DNA of 30,700 bases from contig JAVEYH010000031.1 of assembly GCA_034003585.1 (NCBI GenBank), positions 1 to 30,700 on the forward strand, in the 5' to 3' direction. The stretch comes from JAPXSY01 sp034003585. GTDB taxonomy: Bacteria > Verrucomicrobiota > Kiritimatiellia > RFP12 > UBA1067. Each line of letters opens with the position of its first letter. The first letter of the stretch is position 1. This document shows, one piece after another, positions 1 through 8,753 of the stretch. The position numbers and the translations under genes were made by a program. The notes beneath the pieces were generated by a model. It saw nothing but the letters and a program-made list of their open reading frames with translations, did no database searches and was not told the origin of the DNA.

Positions 1-1
1 C

Positions 2-2476
2 AACAACGCGAGCCTGAATATCATCGGCGGTTCGGAACCGTTCACCAACACGATTCACAGCCTGAACCCGCAGGCGGGGTGCGCCGGCGTGGTCAGCATC
101 TCCGGCGCGCCCGGCACGCGCTTCAACCTCGAGGGCACGGCGACCTGCGGCATCGGTGTGGGGGAGACGCTCGACCTGCGCATCCAGGAGGGGACAGAGC
201 TGAACATGTCGCTCGCGAATTATGACGGCGCCGATATGCTGAACAGCCGGATGACGTTTGATCACGGCAGCGCATTCGTGACCAAGGTGGCGTGGAACAA
301 CGGCGCGATCATCCCCTTTACGGCGGCGACCTCCGGCTGGGACAGCGCGACGGCGCGGCATACCGATGTGACGGACACCACCCCGTCCGCCGTGCCGGCG
401 GACGCGCTGGTCCGCACGCTGCGCTTCAACGATCCCGCCGCCGCGCAACTGACGCTGCAGGGGGATCTGAGCCTCGCCAACGGCGCCATTCTGGTGACGG
501 CCGCCATGGGGGCGAACGAGACGGTCATCCAGGGCGGCACGCTGACCTCGGGTCAGAACAACGAGCTGGTCGTGCACCAGTACAACACCCAGGCGGTGCT
601 GCGCATCAGTTCGATCCTGACCAACACGCCGGCCGGCAGCAGTCTGGTCCTCACCAAGAGCGGTCCCGGCACCCTGGTCCTCGAAGATGTGCCGAACACC
701 TTCTCCGGCACGATCTATGTGCTCGGCGGGGTTTTGGAGGTGGCGAGCGCGCAGGCGTACGGCGCGACCAACCGTGTGGCCTACGTTTATAACGGGTCGA
801 CGCTCCGGTTGCGCGGGGAGACCTTCCTCGGGGTCAAGGGCTCGAACTGCATCTATTGCAACGAGGCCGGCGGCACGGTGGATGTCCCGGACGCGACGGA
901 CCACGTCTTCCTGCGCGGCCGCCCCGGCATGCAGACGCACGCCCTGTTCACCAAGACCGGCAAGGGGATGCTCTCGCTTGACGGGGACTGGACAACCCTT
1001 TCGAACGAAAGTTTCCTGGGCATCCCTTCCTGGTTCTTCTCTCTGGAGGACGGGACGGTCAGCATCCACGGCAACGCCAAGGGTCCGATGAACTTCAACG
1101 GCGAGAACACGGTCACCGTGCGGGTCAAAAACAACACGGTGCTGCGCGGCGCCGATTTCCTGAAGGGGGTCAGCATGAACAACGGCGGCGGCGCGGTGGA
1201 GGATGAGCAGGGGTCCTACCACCTGTATGTCGGAGAGACGGGGGCGGTCGTGGATTTGTACGGCGTCTCGATCGACATGGGGCGCTCGGGCCAGGCTGGT
1301 GTCCGGTCCATCGATTTCATCTCCGGACCCGGCCGGCTGACGATCACCAACAGTCTGGAGACTGCGGCGACCGCCTCTTTCGCGGGCGCGCACTTCAACC
1401 GCTTCACCGGGATTTTTGACGGGGCGGCCTATTTCTTGCGCAGCGGGTATGGCGGGGGCGTCCCCGTCGGCGAGTTCACGGTGCCGGAAGGGACGGAGAT
1501 AGACTTCGGAAGAGCGTATTTCCCGTACGTCACGGCCATCGGCCGGCTGACGGGGGCCGGCCGCTTCGGCGGGGACAACGCCGCCAACAGCCACGCCACG
1601 CCGCCGCTGCTGGTGGGCCGGGATGCGGAGGAGACGTTCGAATCCCCGGGCCACCTGTGGGGAACGTATTACAGCACGTCGTACAAGGCGTTCCCGTTCC
1701 GGTACACGAAAGTCGGTTCGAACCTCTGGCGGATCTCGGGCGCGACCAATGACATCATCGGGCCGGTGACCGTGCGGAAAGGCGGGATTCTGGTGGCGGC
1801 GGATTCGCCGGGGCAGGGTGCGGTCGGCGCGCTGGGCACGGGACAGGTGGTGCTGGGCGAGGCGCAGAGCGGCAGCGGCCCCGCGTCGCTCCTGACCGAC
1901 GGACCCTACACGGTCGGCAACGCGCTGGCCTTCGCGGAAACGGCGGCAGCCGTGACGGTCGGCGGCAATCAGACCGCCGGCGCCTCTCTCTTCACGTCCG
2001 ACCTCACGCTCACGCGTGACGTCTGCCTGCACGCCGAAAACGCGGATTCGCCGAACGGCGTGACCTTCTCGGGCGCGGTCACCGGCCCCGGCGGGATCAT
2101 CAAAACCGGCCCCGGCACGGTGTATCTGACCGGGGCGGTGCAGCATGCCGGGCCGAACACGGTGGTGGAGGGAACGCTGGAGATCGGCGGGAACCTGTCG
2201 GTCACCAACACCCTGACTGTGGCGGCGGGTTCAGCGGGCGGCGGCGTGCTGGCGGTGGCGGGCGATCTGACGCTCGGGGACGGCGCGGTCATCGCCGTGT
2301 CCGTCACAGGGGAGCTGGTCCGCGGCCAGAGCTATACGCTGCTGACTTGGACCGGCACGCGTACCGGCACGTTCGCGCCGGTGTCCGGTTTGCCGGACGG
2401 ATGGCACGTCGGGTATGACGCGGACCGCGTGATCCTGTACTACGCCCCGCCCGGGACACTGATTAAGCTGCTGTAA
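2..2476 (+). CDS. Autotransporter-associated beta-strand repeat protein, 5' end outside window
   Basis: The frame is open from base 2 without a start, so this is the C-terminal part of a larger protein; the GTG at 89 is internal. The residues are rich in G, T, N and V, typical of an extracellular beta-solenoid. At least four segments resemble the autotransporter-associated strand repeat (pattern KxGxGxLxLxG then an NT(Y/F)xGxxxVxxGxL-like stretch), near bases 648-760, 945-1000, 1708-1860 and 2098-2195; the clearest is IIKTGPGTVYLTG. The protein ends soon after the last repeat: I see no outer-membrane beta-barrel, PEP-CTERM signal or sorting motif. Proteins of this type are normally secreted or on the cell surface. 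Specific function and anchoring are unknown. A strong hairpin terminator follows, so it is not in an operon with the next gene. Confidence 0.8.
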   Translation, partial: NNASLNIIGGSEPFTNTIHSLNPQAGCAGVVSISGAPGTRFNLEGTATCGIGVGETLDLRIQEGTELNMSLANYDGADMLNSRMTFDHGSAFVTKVAWNNGAIIPFTAATSGWDSATARHTDVTDTTPSAVPADALVRTLRFNDPAAAQLTLQGDLSLANGAILVTAAMGANETVIQGGTLTSGQNNELVVHQYNTQAVLRISSILTNTPAGSSLVLTKSGPGTLVLEDVPNTFSGTIYVLGGVLEVASAQAYGATNRVAYVYNGSTLRLRGETFLGVKGSNCIYCNEAGGTVDVPDATDHVFLRGRPGMQTHALFTKTGKGMLSLDGDWTTLSNESFLGIPSWFFSLEDGTVSIHGNAKGPMNFNGENTVTVRVKNNTVLRGADFLKGVSMNNGGGAVEDEQGSYHLYVGETGAVVDLYGVSIDMGRSGQAGVRSIDFISGPGRLTITNSLETAATASFAGAHFNRFTGIFDGAAYFLRSGYGGGVPVGEFTVPEGTEIDFGRAYFPYVTAIGRLTGAGRFGGDNAANSHATPPLLVGRDAEETFESPGHLWGTYYSTSYKAFPFRYTKVGSNLWRISGATNDIIGPVTVRKGGILVAADSPGQGAVGALGTGQVVLGEAQSGSGPASLLTDGPYTVGNALAFAETAAAVTVGGNQTAGASLFTSDLTLTRDVCLHAENADSPNGVTFSGAVTGPGGIIKTGPGTVYLTGAVQHAGPNTVVEGTLEIGGNLSVTNTLTVAAGSAGGGVLAVAGDLTLGDGAVIAVSVTGELVRGQSYTLLTWTGTRTGTFAPVSGLPDGWHVGYDADRVILYYAPPGTLIKLL

Positions 2477-2508
2477 CGCCTCCGGCATGGATCGCTGCGC
2501 CAGCTCCT

Positions 2509-2549
2509 CCCGGAAAGCCCTTGGCGGGCTTTCCGGGGGCCGGGGTTTT
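2509..2549 (+). terminator. Rho-independent terminator after the repeat protein
   Basis: A perfect 12-bp stem (CCCGGAAAGCCC at 2509-2520, complement at 2526-2537) with loop TTGGC is followed by a GC-rich spacer and TTTT at 2546-2549. It starts 32 bases after the stop codon. A second, smaller hairpin (CTTTCC 2567-2572, GGAAAG 2581-2586, T-rich loop) lies just downstream. Confidence 0.75.
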
Positions 2550-2636
2550 CCCGTCCCTGCGGCGACCTTTCCCGTTTTTCGGAAAGCGTGCATTTCATTT
2601 TGCACTTCGCCTGCGGGAAAACCGGAACCGCCGGGA

Positions 2637-2665
2637 TTGCGGGTTCTGCCGTGTTGGGGTAACAT
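2637..2665 (+). promoter_or_regulatory. Sigma70-type promoter of the beta-helix/SGNH operon
   Basis: TTGCGG at 2637-2642, a 17-base spacer, and TAACAT at 2660-2665. Expected transcription start is near 2672, just before the Shine-Dalgarno GGGAGG at 2685-2690 of the gene starting at 2696. The arrangement matches other promoter candidates in the window. Confidence 0.5.
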
Positions 2666-2695
2666 GGCACATCAAAAGAGCACAGGGAGGACAGG

Positions 2696-5533
2696 ATGCC
2701 GGAGACGCGTTGGATTCGCACCTTGATGATCATTGTGTGCTGCGCGGGCGCGGGTTCGCGGTCGCGGGCGGCGGAACTGACTCGCTGCAACGGGTTTAAC
2801 GACGCGCAGACCGCCTGGGCGGCTGTGGCTGCCGGGTCGGATGTCCCGATCCCGTTGCGTCCGCTTTCGCCCACCGTTTTCCTGCCGGACGGCAGCGAGT
2901 TCCTGACATGGGAAATGCCCGCCGCGCCGCTGCGCACCTTTTATGTCGCGCAGCGCGACCCGCGCGCCGCGGACAGCAACCCTGGCACGGAAACGCGGCC
3001 GTGGAAGACGATCGGAAGGGCAGCCTCAATGTTGGAGCCGGGGGACCGGGTGGTCGTCCGCGAGGGCACGTATCGCGAATGGGTGCGGCCGCGCCGCGGC
3101 GGCACGGGGCCGACCCGGATGATCACCTATCAGGCCGCTCCGGGTGAGACGGTCATCCTCTCCGGCGCCGACCCGTTTGCAGGGGAGTGGGCGGCATCGG
3201 CGCGGCCGGGTCAGTCCGCCGTCGGGCAGGCGTGGATGGCCGAGCTTCCGGACGGGATGTTCGGGACGTATAATCCTTTTGCGGAAACGAACTGCACGGC
3301 CCACATGACGGGGGGGCTCAAAGGCATGGCCGCAAGGTTCGGCTGGCTCAAGCCGCCGTACACGTTGTCGCGCGGGCTCCTTTTCCAGGACGGGAAACGG
3401 CTCCATCAGGTTGCCGAATACGGCGATCTTGCCCTGACCAACGGCGCGTACTGGGTGGAGCCGGGGGGAGGACGCGTGCACCTCCGGACGCCGGACGGAC
3501 GCCCGCCTGCCGGCGCGTCGTTCGAAATCACCACGCGGCCCTTCGCGTTCGCGCCGGAGCAGAGCGGGCTGGGCTTTATCCGGATCACCGGGTTTCTTGT
3601 CGAGCGTGTGGCCAACGCATATCCCGTGCCCCAGCGCGGGGCCATCTCCACGATGCAGGGCCATCATTGGATCATCGACAAGAATATCGTGCGCGAAGTC
3701 AATGCGCTGGGGCTCGATTACGGGCGGCGCCAGACGTTCATCCCCTACGCCGTTCCGGAGGACACGCCGAAACTGGCCGGGGTGGGCACCATCGTTCGCG
3801 GCAATGCGTTTTACGCCTGCGGGGTCTGTTCGCTGTCGGGCCTGGGGCTCATCGGAGGAGTGATCGAGGACAACCTTTCGGAAGGGTGCGGCTGGCAGCG
3901 CGTCATGGGGCTCTGCGAGGCCGGCGGCTTCAAAATGCACTACATGAAGCACTGCCTGATCCGCGGGAATGTGGTGCGGGACGTGGTGAACGCGCACGGG
4001 TTGTGGGTTGACCACAGCAACCACAACACCCGCATCACCCGCAATGTGGTGGCGGGCGGAGGCCTGTATCTGGAGGCGACCTACGGTCCCACGCTGATCG
4101 ACCACAACATCATCTGGAATGGCGGCATGCTGTTGGAGCATAGCGGCAACACCCTGATCGCCTGCAATCTCATCGGAAAGTGCGGCGGCCTTCCTATCCG
4201 CGTCGGCCGTCCCAACCCCGCCAAAAAACGCCAGATCGACATCGAGACCCGCCGGTTCTCCTCCGCGGAACAAATCCGCATCCTGGGGAACGTTTTCTAC
4301 GGTTTCGCCGACCGCGGACCCAGCCTCACGAACGATACGGGGAACCTTTCCGATTACAACCTGTTCGTCAATCCTCCGGGCGAAAAGTCAATCGACCTCG
4401 CCGCGCGGCAGAAAAACCTCGGCTTTGAGACCCACAGCCGTACGGCGACGGCCGAGATCACCTTCTCACAAACCGGCCGCACGGTTCAGGGGAGTTGGCC
4501 GGTTCTGTCCGTTCCGGGAATCACGAACCTGACGCACGATTTCTTCGGGATTCCCCGCGCGGGGGTGACGGAGGCCGGCCCCTTTGTTCAGGCGAACCGG
4601 AACCCTCGGACCCCGCTTTGGCGGGGCCGGGAGGCGCGCGTCCCGATCCCGGTGGTGGAGGGAGGTTTCGTTCCTGTGTACGCGCCGAGGGGGGATCTCT
4701 TTTCCGGACCCGACACGCAGGATCTCAAGGCCGGAGTCTTTTACGACGCGTGGCAACCGAATGACCACTGTTTCGTGAAAGGCCCCGACGGACGCTGGCA
4801 CGCCTTCGGCATCACGCATCCGGAATCGCGGACGGGGCAGCGGCGGCATCAGGGCGAGTACGCGCTGTTCCATGCGGTCTCCGGCGCGGACACCCTCGCG
4901 GGATCGCTTTCGCCGCAGAGCTGGGCGGACAAGCCTAAAGTGCTCGCGCCCTCCCAACGGCTCGGCGAGAACATCAATTGCCACGCGCCCACCATCATGC
5001 GACACGACGGCCGCTACAAGATGATCTACGGCCCCTGTCCCTTCCGGCTGGCGGTTTCGGATGACCTGTCGGCGTGGACCCCGCAAGGCCCTGTCGGCGT
5101 CAATGAAAAGAGCGGGCGCGACCCCAGCCTGTTTTTCTGGAACGGCACGCACATCCTGGTTTATTGCGCGGGAAACGCGGTCAAGGCGGCGACCTCCACG
5201 AATCTGACCGACTGGACGGAGCCGGTTGAGATCTATCGCGGTGCGGTGAGCACGTATCAGTGCGAATCCCCGACGATCGTGGCGCGCGACGGCGTGTTTG
5301 TCCTCTTCTGGTGCCTGTGGGACACGGCCAACAAGCGGCACGGGAACGGCTATGACGAGCTCTCCTTCGCGGTCTGCTCGGACGATCCGCTGGACTTCCG
5401 GGGACAGCCGGTGATCGCCGAGCTGCTGACCCATGCGCCCGAGGTGTTTCAGGACGAGCGGCAGGATTGGTTCCTCTCCAGCGTCCAATACCCCGCGCGC
5501 GGTGTCAGCCTGGCGCGGCTGTCGTGGAAATGA
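2696..5533 (+). CDS. Secreted right-handed beta-helix protein fused to a GH43/GH32-like five-bladed propeller
   Basis: 945 residues. The start has GGGAGG five bases upstream. Residues 1-26 look like a signal peptide (positive start, hydrophobic MIIVCCAGAG, then SRA/AE). Residues ~80-160 carry FYVAQRDP, PGTETRPWKTI and GDRVVVREGTY, typical of the DUF1565/pectate-lyase-like entry to a right-handed beta-helix; repeated N-I/V-V turns (IIDKNIV, IRGNVV, ITRNVV, IDHNII) continue to ~540. Residues ~680-945 look like a five-bladed propeller of the GH43/GH32 type, with acidic residues in suitable contexts: D690 (PNDH), D809 (GRDPS) and E857 (CESP). Family knowledge suggests a polysaccharide lyase or hydrolase, perhaps with two activities; substrate is unknown. 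It is the first gene of a three-gene operon with two SGNH hydrolases. Confidence 0.82.
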   Translation: MPETRWIRTLMIIVCCAGAGSRSRAAELTRCNGFNDAQTAWAAVAAGSDVPIPLRPLSPTVFLPDGSEFLTWEMPAAPLRTFYVAQRDPRAADSNPGTETRPWKTIGRAASMLEPGDRVVVREGTYREWVRPRRGGTGPTRMITYQAAPGETVILSGADPFAGEWAASARPGQSAVGQAWMAELPDGMFGTYNPFAETNCTAHMTGGLKGMAARFGWLKPPYTLSRGLLFQDGKRLHQVAEYGDLALTNGAYWVEPGGGRVHLRTPDGRPPAGASFEITTRPFAFAPEQSGLGFIRITGFLVERVANAYPVPQRGAISTMQGHHWIIDKNIVREVNALGLDYGRRQTFIPYAVPEDTPKLAGVGTIVRGNAFYACGVCSLSGLGLIGGVIEDNLSEGCGWQRVMGLCEAGGFKMHYMKHCLIRGNVVRDVVNAHGLWVDHSNHNTRITRNVVAGGGLYLEATYGPTLIDHNIIWNGGMLLEHSGNTLIACNLIGKCGGLPIRVGRPNPAKKRQIDIETRRFSSAEQIRILGNVFYGFADRGPSLTNDTGNLSDYNLFVNPPGEKSIDLAARQKNLGFETHSRTATAEITFSQTGRTVQGSWPVLSVPGITNLTHDFFGIPRAGVTEAGPFVQANRNPRTPLWRGREARVPIPVVEGGFVPVYAPRGDLFSGPDTQDLKAGVFYDAWQPNDHCFVKGPDGRWHAFGITHPESRTGQRRHQGEYALFHAVSGADTLAGSLSPQSWADKPKVLAPSQRLGENINCHAPTIMRHDGRYKMIYGPCPFRLAVSDDLSAWTPQGPVGVNEKSGRDPSLFFWNGTHILVYCAGNAVKAATSTNLTDWTEPVEIYRGAVSTYQCESPTIVARDGVFVLFWCLWDTANKRHGNGYDELSFAVCSDDPLDFRGQPVIAELLTHAPEVFQDERQDWFLSSVQYPARGVSLARLSWK

Positions 5534-5558
5534 TCAGAAAAACAGGGGGATCCGAAAG

Positions 5559-6431
5559 ATGAACAAAGCCAAGTTTAAACATGTTTGCGCTTCGGTCGCG
5601 CTTGCGGCCGCCGCGATCGCTCCGATGTATGGGGCGGACAAACCGGCGGCGACGGCCACCAACGCGGTTCCCTCCGGGGTCGGCAAGGTCTCCCCGGAAG
5701 AGTGGGCCGCCTACCGCGCGTGGGAGGCCGCGCTTCCGGCCGACCGGCAGGCATGGGAAAAGCAGCTTCAGAAATATCTGGGAGGCTACTATTTCCCGCG
5801 ATATCTCACGGGGCGCCTCGCGGGACGCTACACGCTGGAGGAGCCGCGTGATTGGGGCTTCGTGCCGGACGATCCCAAACTGCCGCGCGTATTGCTCATC
5901 GGCGACTCCATCTCGCACATGTACACCGAATCCGTGCGGCGTCTGCTCAAGGGACAGGCCAACGTGCATCGCGCCCCGGCCAACTGCGGGCCGACACAAA
6001 TGGGGCTGAAGGCCATGGACGACTGGCTGGATGAGGCTTCGGGCAAGAAGTGGGACCTGATCCATTTCAATTTCGGGATCCATGACCGGGGCAAGACCGC
6101 GGCGGCGTACGCCGGGAACCTGGAGAAGCTGGTGTCCCGTCTGCAAAAGACCGGCGCGATTCTGGTTTGGGCGCGCACCACGCCGTTCTTCAACGATCCC
6201 CGGGCCGGGGAGCAGCTCACGATGCTCAACACCACCGCTGACGCGATCATGACCCGGCACGGCATCCTGATCAACGACCTGTACGCGACCGTGGCGGATG
6301 ATCCGCACCGGTACCTCAACAACGACAAGGTGCATTTCAATCAGCATGGCGTGCGGGTCCAGTCTGAGCAGGTCGCGAAGGTGATCCGCGAGGCGCTGCG
6401 GGTGAGCCCGCCGTCCGCGGAACGGAAATGA
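5559..6431 (+). CDS. Secreted SGNH/GDSL-type hydrolase (esterase family)
   Basis: 290 residues from the ATG at 5559, which has AGGGGGA eight bases upstream; an upstream extension overlapping the previous gene lacks such a site. Residues 1-25 form a signal peptide (KAKFKH, then an alanine-rich core ending MYG/AD). The SGNH blocks are visible: block I LLIGDSIS with nucleophile S117, a block III-like FNFGIHD, and block V DKVHFNQHG with D256 and H259. The family includes acyl- and acetyl-esterases that remove ester groups from polysaccharides in the periplasm or outside the cell. Its place between a beta-helix/propeller protein and another SGNH-like protein suggests de-esterification of the same polysaccharide; that is inference. 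It lies 25 bases after the preceding gene and overlaps the next by ATGA. Confidence 0.85.
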   Translation: MNKAKFKHVCASVALAAAAIAPMYGADKPAATATNAVPSGVGKVSPEEWAAYRAWEAALPADRQAWEKQLQKYLGGYYFPRYLTGRLAGRYTLEEPRDWGFVPDDPKLPRVLLIGDSISHMYTESVRRLLKGQANVHRAPANCGPTQMGLKAMDDWLDEASGKKWDLIHFNFGIHDRGKTAAAYAGNLEKLVSRLQKTGAILVWARTTPFFNDPRAGEQLTMLNTTADAIMTRHGILINDLYATVADDPHRYLNNDKVHFNQHGVRVQSEQVAKVIREALRVSPPSAERK

Positions 6432-7951
6432 GCGAAAAAAAGGGGGTGGGGATGTCCAATGTCTTGTCTTGGTTGACGGCAATCCTGTTCGGCGCGGTGT
6501 GCGGGGTGGGGAGTGCGGTTCAGGGCGCGCCGGAGTCGCGACCCGAGGCGGGCGGAGCGGAGGCGTCCGCAGGCATCCCGGATGAGCCCAACGCGTTCCT
6601 TTTCGGGGCGCGCATCCCGCGGACCATGACCCTGCTGGCGACGAGCAACGCCTCCCGCCGCAATCCGGTGCGCATCCTCTGTTACGGGCAATCCGTCGTG
6701 GCGCAGCGCTACGTTTCCAACGCGCTCGACAACGAGTTGAAACAACGGTACCCGTTTGCCGAGATCACGGTGGAAAACCGGGCGATCGGCGGATATATGG
6801 CGCCGGTTCTGGTCCGCACCGCGGTGAACGACCTCTATCCGTTTTATCCGGATCTGGTGGTTTTTCACGTCTATGGCGGGTATGACACCGGAGAGCTTGA
6901 GCGGATCGTCAGCAACATCCGCAAATACACAACCGCAGAAATCCTGATGTGGACGCATCACTATTCCAACTTCGGCGAGGGCGGGACGGGGCACCTTCAG
7001 ACGGAGAGTGACGGTTCCGGCTTCCGCCGTTATCTGGCGCAGAAATATAACTGCGAACTGGTCGAACTGCGTGAGGCGTGGCAACGGTATTTGGAGTGTC
7101 ATAAGCTGACATATCAGGATATGCTGGTAGACGGCATCCATCTCAACAAACGGGGAGGCGCGCTGCAGGCGGCCCTGGTTTTGCGGCATTTCCGGTTCAA
7201 TACGCTTTTCCCGTCAGAGTGGATGAATACGGTCCGCACGTATGAGGCGCGCCGTCCGCTGGAAGAGCGGAACGATGAGATCACCTTCACGGGGGAGCCG
7301 TGGCGGCACAGCGGGGCCGGTGTGGCGGGGGAGCGTCCGGACAGCGCGCTGCGGCTGGCGTTTCACGGCAACCGTGTGGATGTCATCGCGTCGCGCGTCG
7401 GCGCGCGACGCGGCACGGCGCGGGTTCTGATCGATGGCCGGCCGCCCTCCGCTTTCCCGCAGGCATATGCCGTCACGCGGCCGAACCGGAACCCGCTCAG
7501 CGGCCGGCCGATGATCAATCGGATCGAAGTCGGTGACCGGCCGGTGGATGAGGAGTGGACCCTCCGGGTCCGCGACATCACGCCGGACGGCCGGAAGTTC
7601 CGGTTCGCGCTGACCGGCAGCGTGACCGGGCCGGATGGCGAGGGCACCCACGGGGAGCCCTTCACCTCCGCGTCCGGGCGGCTCCGTTTCCAGCCGGCCG
7701 AATTCACCTTTGCCGGAGCGGTCAGCCAGTGCAAGAAGCCCTTCACCAACGAGGTCACGGTGGTGTTCAAGACCGTCCTCATGGGCACGGACGTCTACGC
7801 GCCGGCCAGCAATGCGGTGGCGGGTGCGATCCAGGCAACCACCCTGATCCAGGGGCTGGACAACCGGCCGCATGTGCTGGAGCTCATTCCGAATGGTGAC
7901 GGCCCGGTTCCGGTGTTTGAACTCGTTGCCCACCGGCCGCCGCTGGAGTGA
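6428..7951 (+). CDS. Secreted SGNH-like protein with a GQS nucleophile motif and a C-terminal beta domain
   Basis: 507 residues. ATG 6428 overlaps the previous stop (ATGA), giving translational coupling. A second ATG at 6452 has a G-rich ribosome site (6441-6451), but the first start supplies the positive charges (SEKKG) that the signal peptide needs. Residues ~10-35 are hydrophobic and end VQGAPE. The first domain (~60-265) resembles an SGNH hydrolase: block I reads CYGQSVV (S89, with Q where D is usual), a block II-like AIGGYM, a block III-like VYGGYD, and block V VDGIHLNKRG with D235 and H238. Residues ~275-507 form a beta-rich domain I do not recognise, with a DGRPPSAFP segment. It may be a carbohydrate esterase with its own binding domain. 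Substrate unknown. Confidence 0.78.
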   Translation: MSEKKGVGMSNVLSWLTAILFGAVCGVGSAVQGAPESRPEAGGAEASAGIPDEPNAFLFGARIPRTMTLLATSNASRRNPVRILCYGQSVVAQRYVSNALDNELKQRYPFAEITVENRAIGGYMAPVLVRTAVNDLYPFYPDLVVFHVYGGYDTGELERIVSNIRKYTTAEILMWTHHYSNFGEGGTGHLQTESDGSGFRRYLAQKYNCELVELREAWQRYLECHKLTYQDMLVDGIHLNKRGGALQAALVLRHFRFNTLFPSEWMNTVRTYEARRPLEERNDEITFTGEPWRHSGAGVAGERPDSALRLAFHGNRVDVIASRVGARRGTARVLIDGRPPSAFPQAYAVTRPNRNPLSGRPMINRIEVGDRPVDEEWTLRVRDITPDGRKFRFALTGSVTGPDGEGTHGEPFTSASGRLRFQPAEFTFAGAVSQCKKPFTNEVTVVFKTVLMGTDVYAPASNAVAGAIQATTLIQGLDNRPHVLELIPNGDGPVPVFELVAHRPPLE

Positions 7952-7952
7952 T

Positions 7953-8019
7953 TCCCCGTCATACGCGCGGATAGGGGACGCCCGGATGGAAATGGCCCCG
8001 ACAGTTCCGATGGCGTCCC
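7953..8019 (+). other. Two mutually exclusive hairpins downstream of the SGNH operon
   Basis: TCCCC at 7953-7957 can pair with GGGGA at 7974-7978. GGGACGCC at 7975-7982 can instead pair with GGCGTCCC at 8012-8019. Both fall in the 200-base space between the SGNH gene and lemA. No T-run follows, so a terminator role is uncertain. The rest of this intergenic region (to 8096) shows nothing I recognise. Confidence 0.3.
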
Positions 8020-8096
8020 GGGCATTCAGACACAGATTGGTGAGAAGCTGACGGGATCGGAGGAAAAGAAGAATCGCGGGAATCCCGGCTTTGGGG

Positions 8097-8125
8097 TTGG
8101 CACACCTTCGCGTGAAGGGTATACT
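8097..8125 (+). promoter_or_regulatory. Sigma70-type promoter of lemA-M48 operon
   Basis: TTGGCA at 8097-8102, a 17-base spacer, and TATACT at 8120-8125. Expected start is near 8132, about 20 bases before the lemA ATG and just upstream of GAGGAGGTG (8137-8145). Confidence 0.65.
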
Positions 8126-8151
8126 GAAGGCAACACGAGGAGGTGAACAGG

Positions 8152-8742
8152 ATGAATGCGCGTCTGATGATACTGATCGGGGTGCCTGCGTTGCTGGTGA
8201 TTTGGGCGGTGAGCCTTTACAACGGTTTGGTTGCGCTGCGCAACCGGTTCAAGAACGCCTTCGCGCAGATCGATGTGCAATTGAAACGGCGTTACGACCT
8301 GATCCCGAATCTGGTCGAGACCGCTAAAGGGTATCTCCGGCACGAGCGCGAGACGCTCGAAGCGGTGGTTCAGGCCCGGAATCAGGCGATGGCGGCGGCG
8401 AAAGCGGCCGCGGCGGCGCCGGCCGACGCGTCGGCGGTGCGCGCGCTCTCCGGTGCCGAGGGAACGTTGCGCGGGTCGCTCGACCGGCTGATGCTGGTGG
8501 TGGAGCAGTATCCGGACCTCAAGGCGAATCAGAATATGATGCAGCTTCAGGAGGAAATCGCCTCAACGGAGAACCGCATCGCGTTCGCGCGGCAGGCCTA
8601 CAACGACGAGGTGATGGCATACAACATCAAGCGGGAAATATTTCCCAATTCGTTGGTCGCCGCGCTGTTCCGGTTCGACCCGGCTCAGCTTTTGGAGCTG
8701 GAGTCGCCCGCTGAGCGTCAGGCGCCGCAGGTCCGTTTCTGA
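8152..8742 (+). CDS. lemA: LemA family membrane protein
   Basis: 196 residues. ATG 8152 is chosen because GAGGAGGTG ends six bases upstream; the in-frame GTG at 8143 is part of that ribosome site. One N-terminal membrane segment (~4-22: LMILIGVPALLVIWAVSLY) is followed by the family signature NAFAQIDVQLKRRYDLIPNL, then a long alpha-helical region (AMAAAKAAAAA, LRGSLDRLM, ENRIAFARQAYNDEV, FPNSLVA) with the usual LemA spacing. The protein is probably anchored in the inner membrane with its helical domain outside the cytoplasm. LemA genes commonly lie beside M48/HtpX-like peptidases, as here, eleven bases upstream of one; a role in envelope quality control is likely but its molecular function is not settled. 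Confidence 0.92.
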   Translation: MNARLMILIGVPALLVIWAVSLYNGLVALRNRFKNAFAQIDVQLKRRYDLIPNLVETAKGYLRHERETLEAVVQARNQAMAAAKAAAAAPADASAVRALSGAEGTLRGSLDRLMLVVEQYPDLKANQNMMQLQEEIASTENRIAFARQAYNDEVMAYNIKREIFPNSLVAALFRFDPAQLLELESPAERQAPQVRF

Positions 8743-8753
8743 CGGGACGCGCC

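Noticed and set aside
1715..1724. GGTTCGAACC, resembling a tRNA T-arm
   Set aside because: It lies in the coding frame of the repeat protein and no acceptor or anticodon stem could be matched around it.
3026..4273. 415-residue open frame on the minus strand opposite the beta-helix gene
   Set aside because: Rich in R, H, P and A without domains; it is a shadow of GC-rich coding DNA, and the plus-strand protein has clear motifs and a ribosome site.
4466..5488. 340-residue minus-strand frame opposite the propeller domain
   Set aside because: Shadow of GC-rich third codon positions; no motifs.
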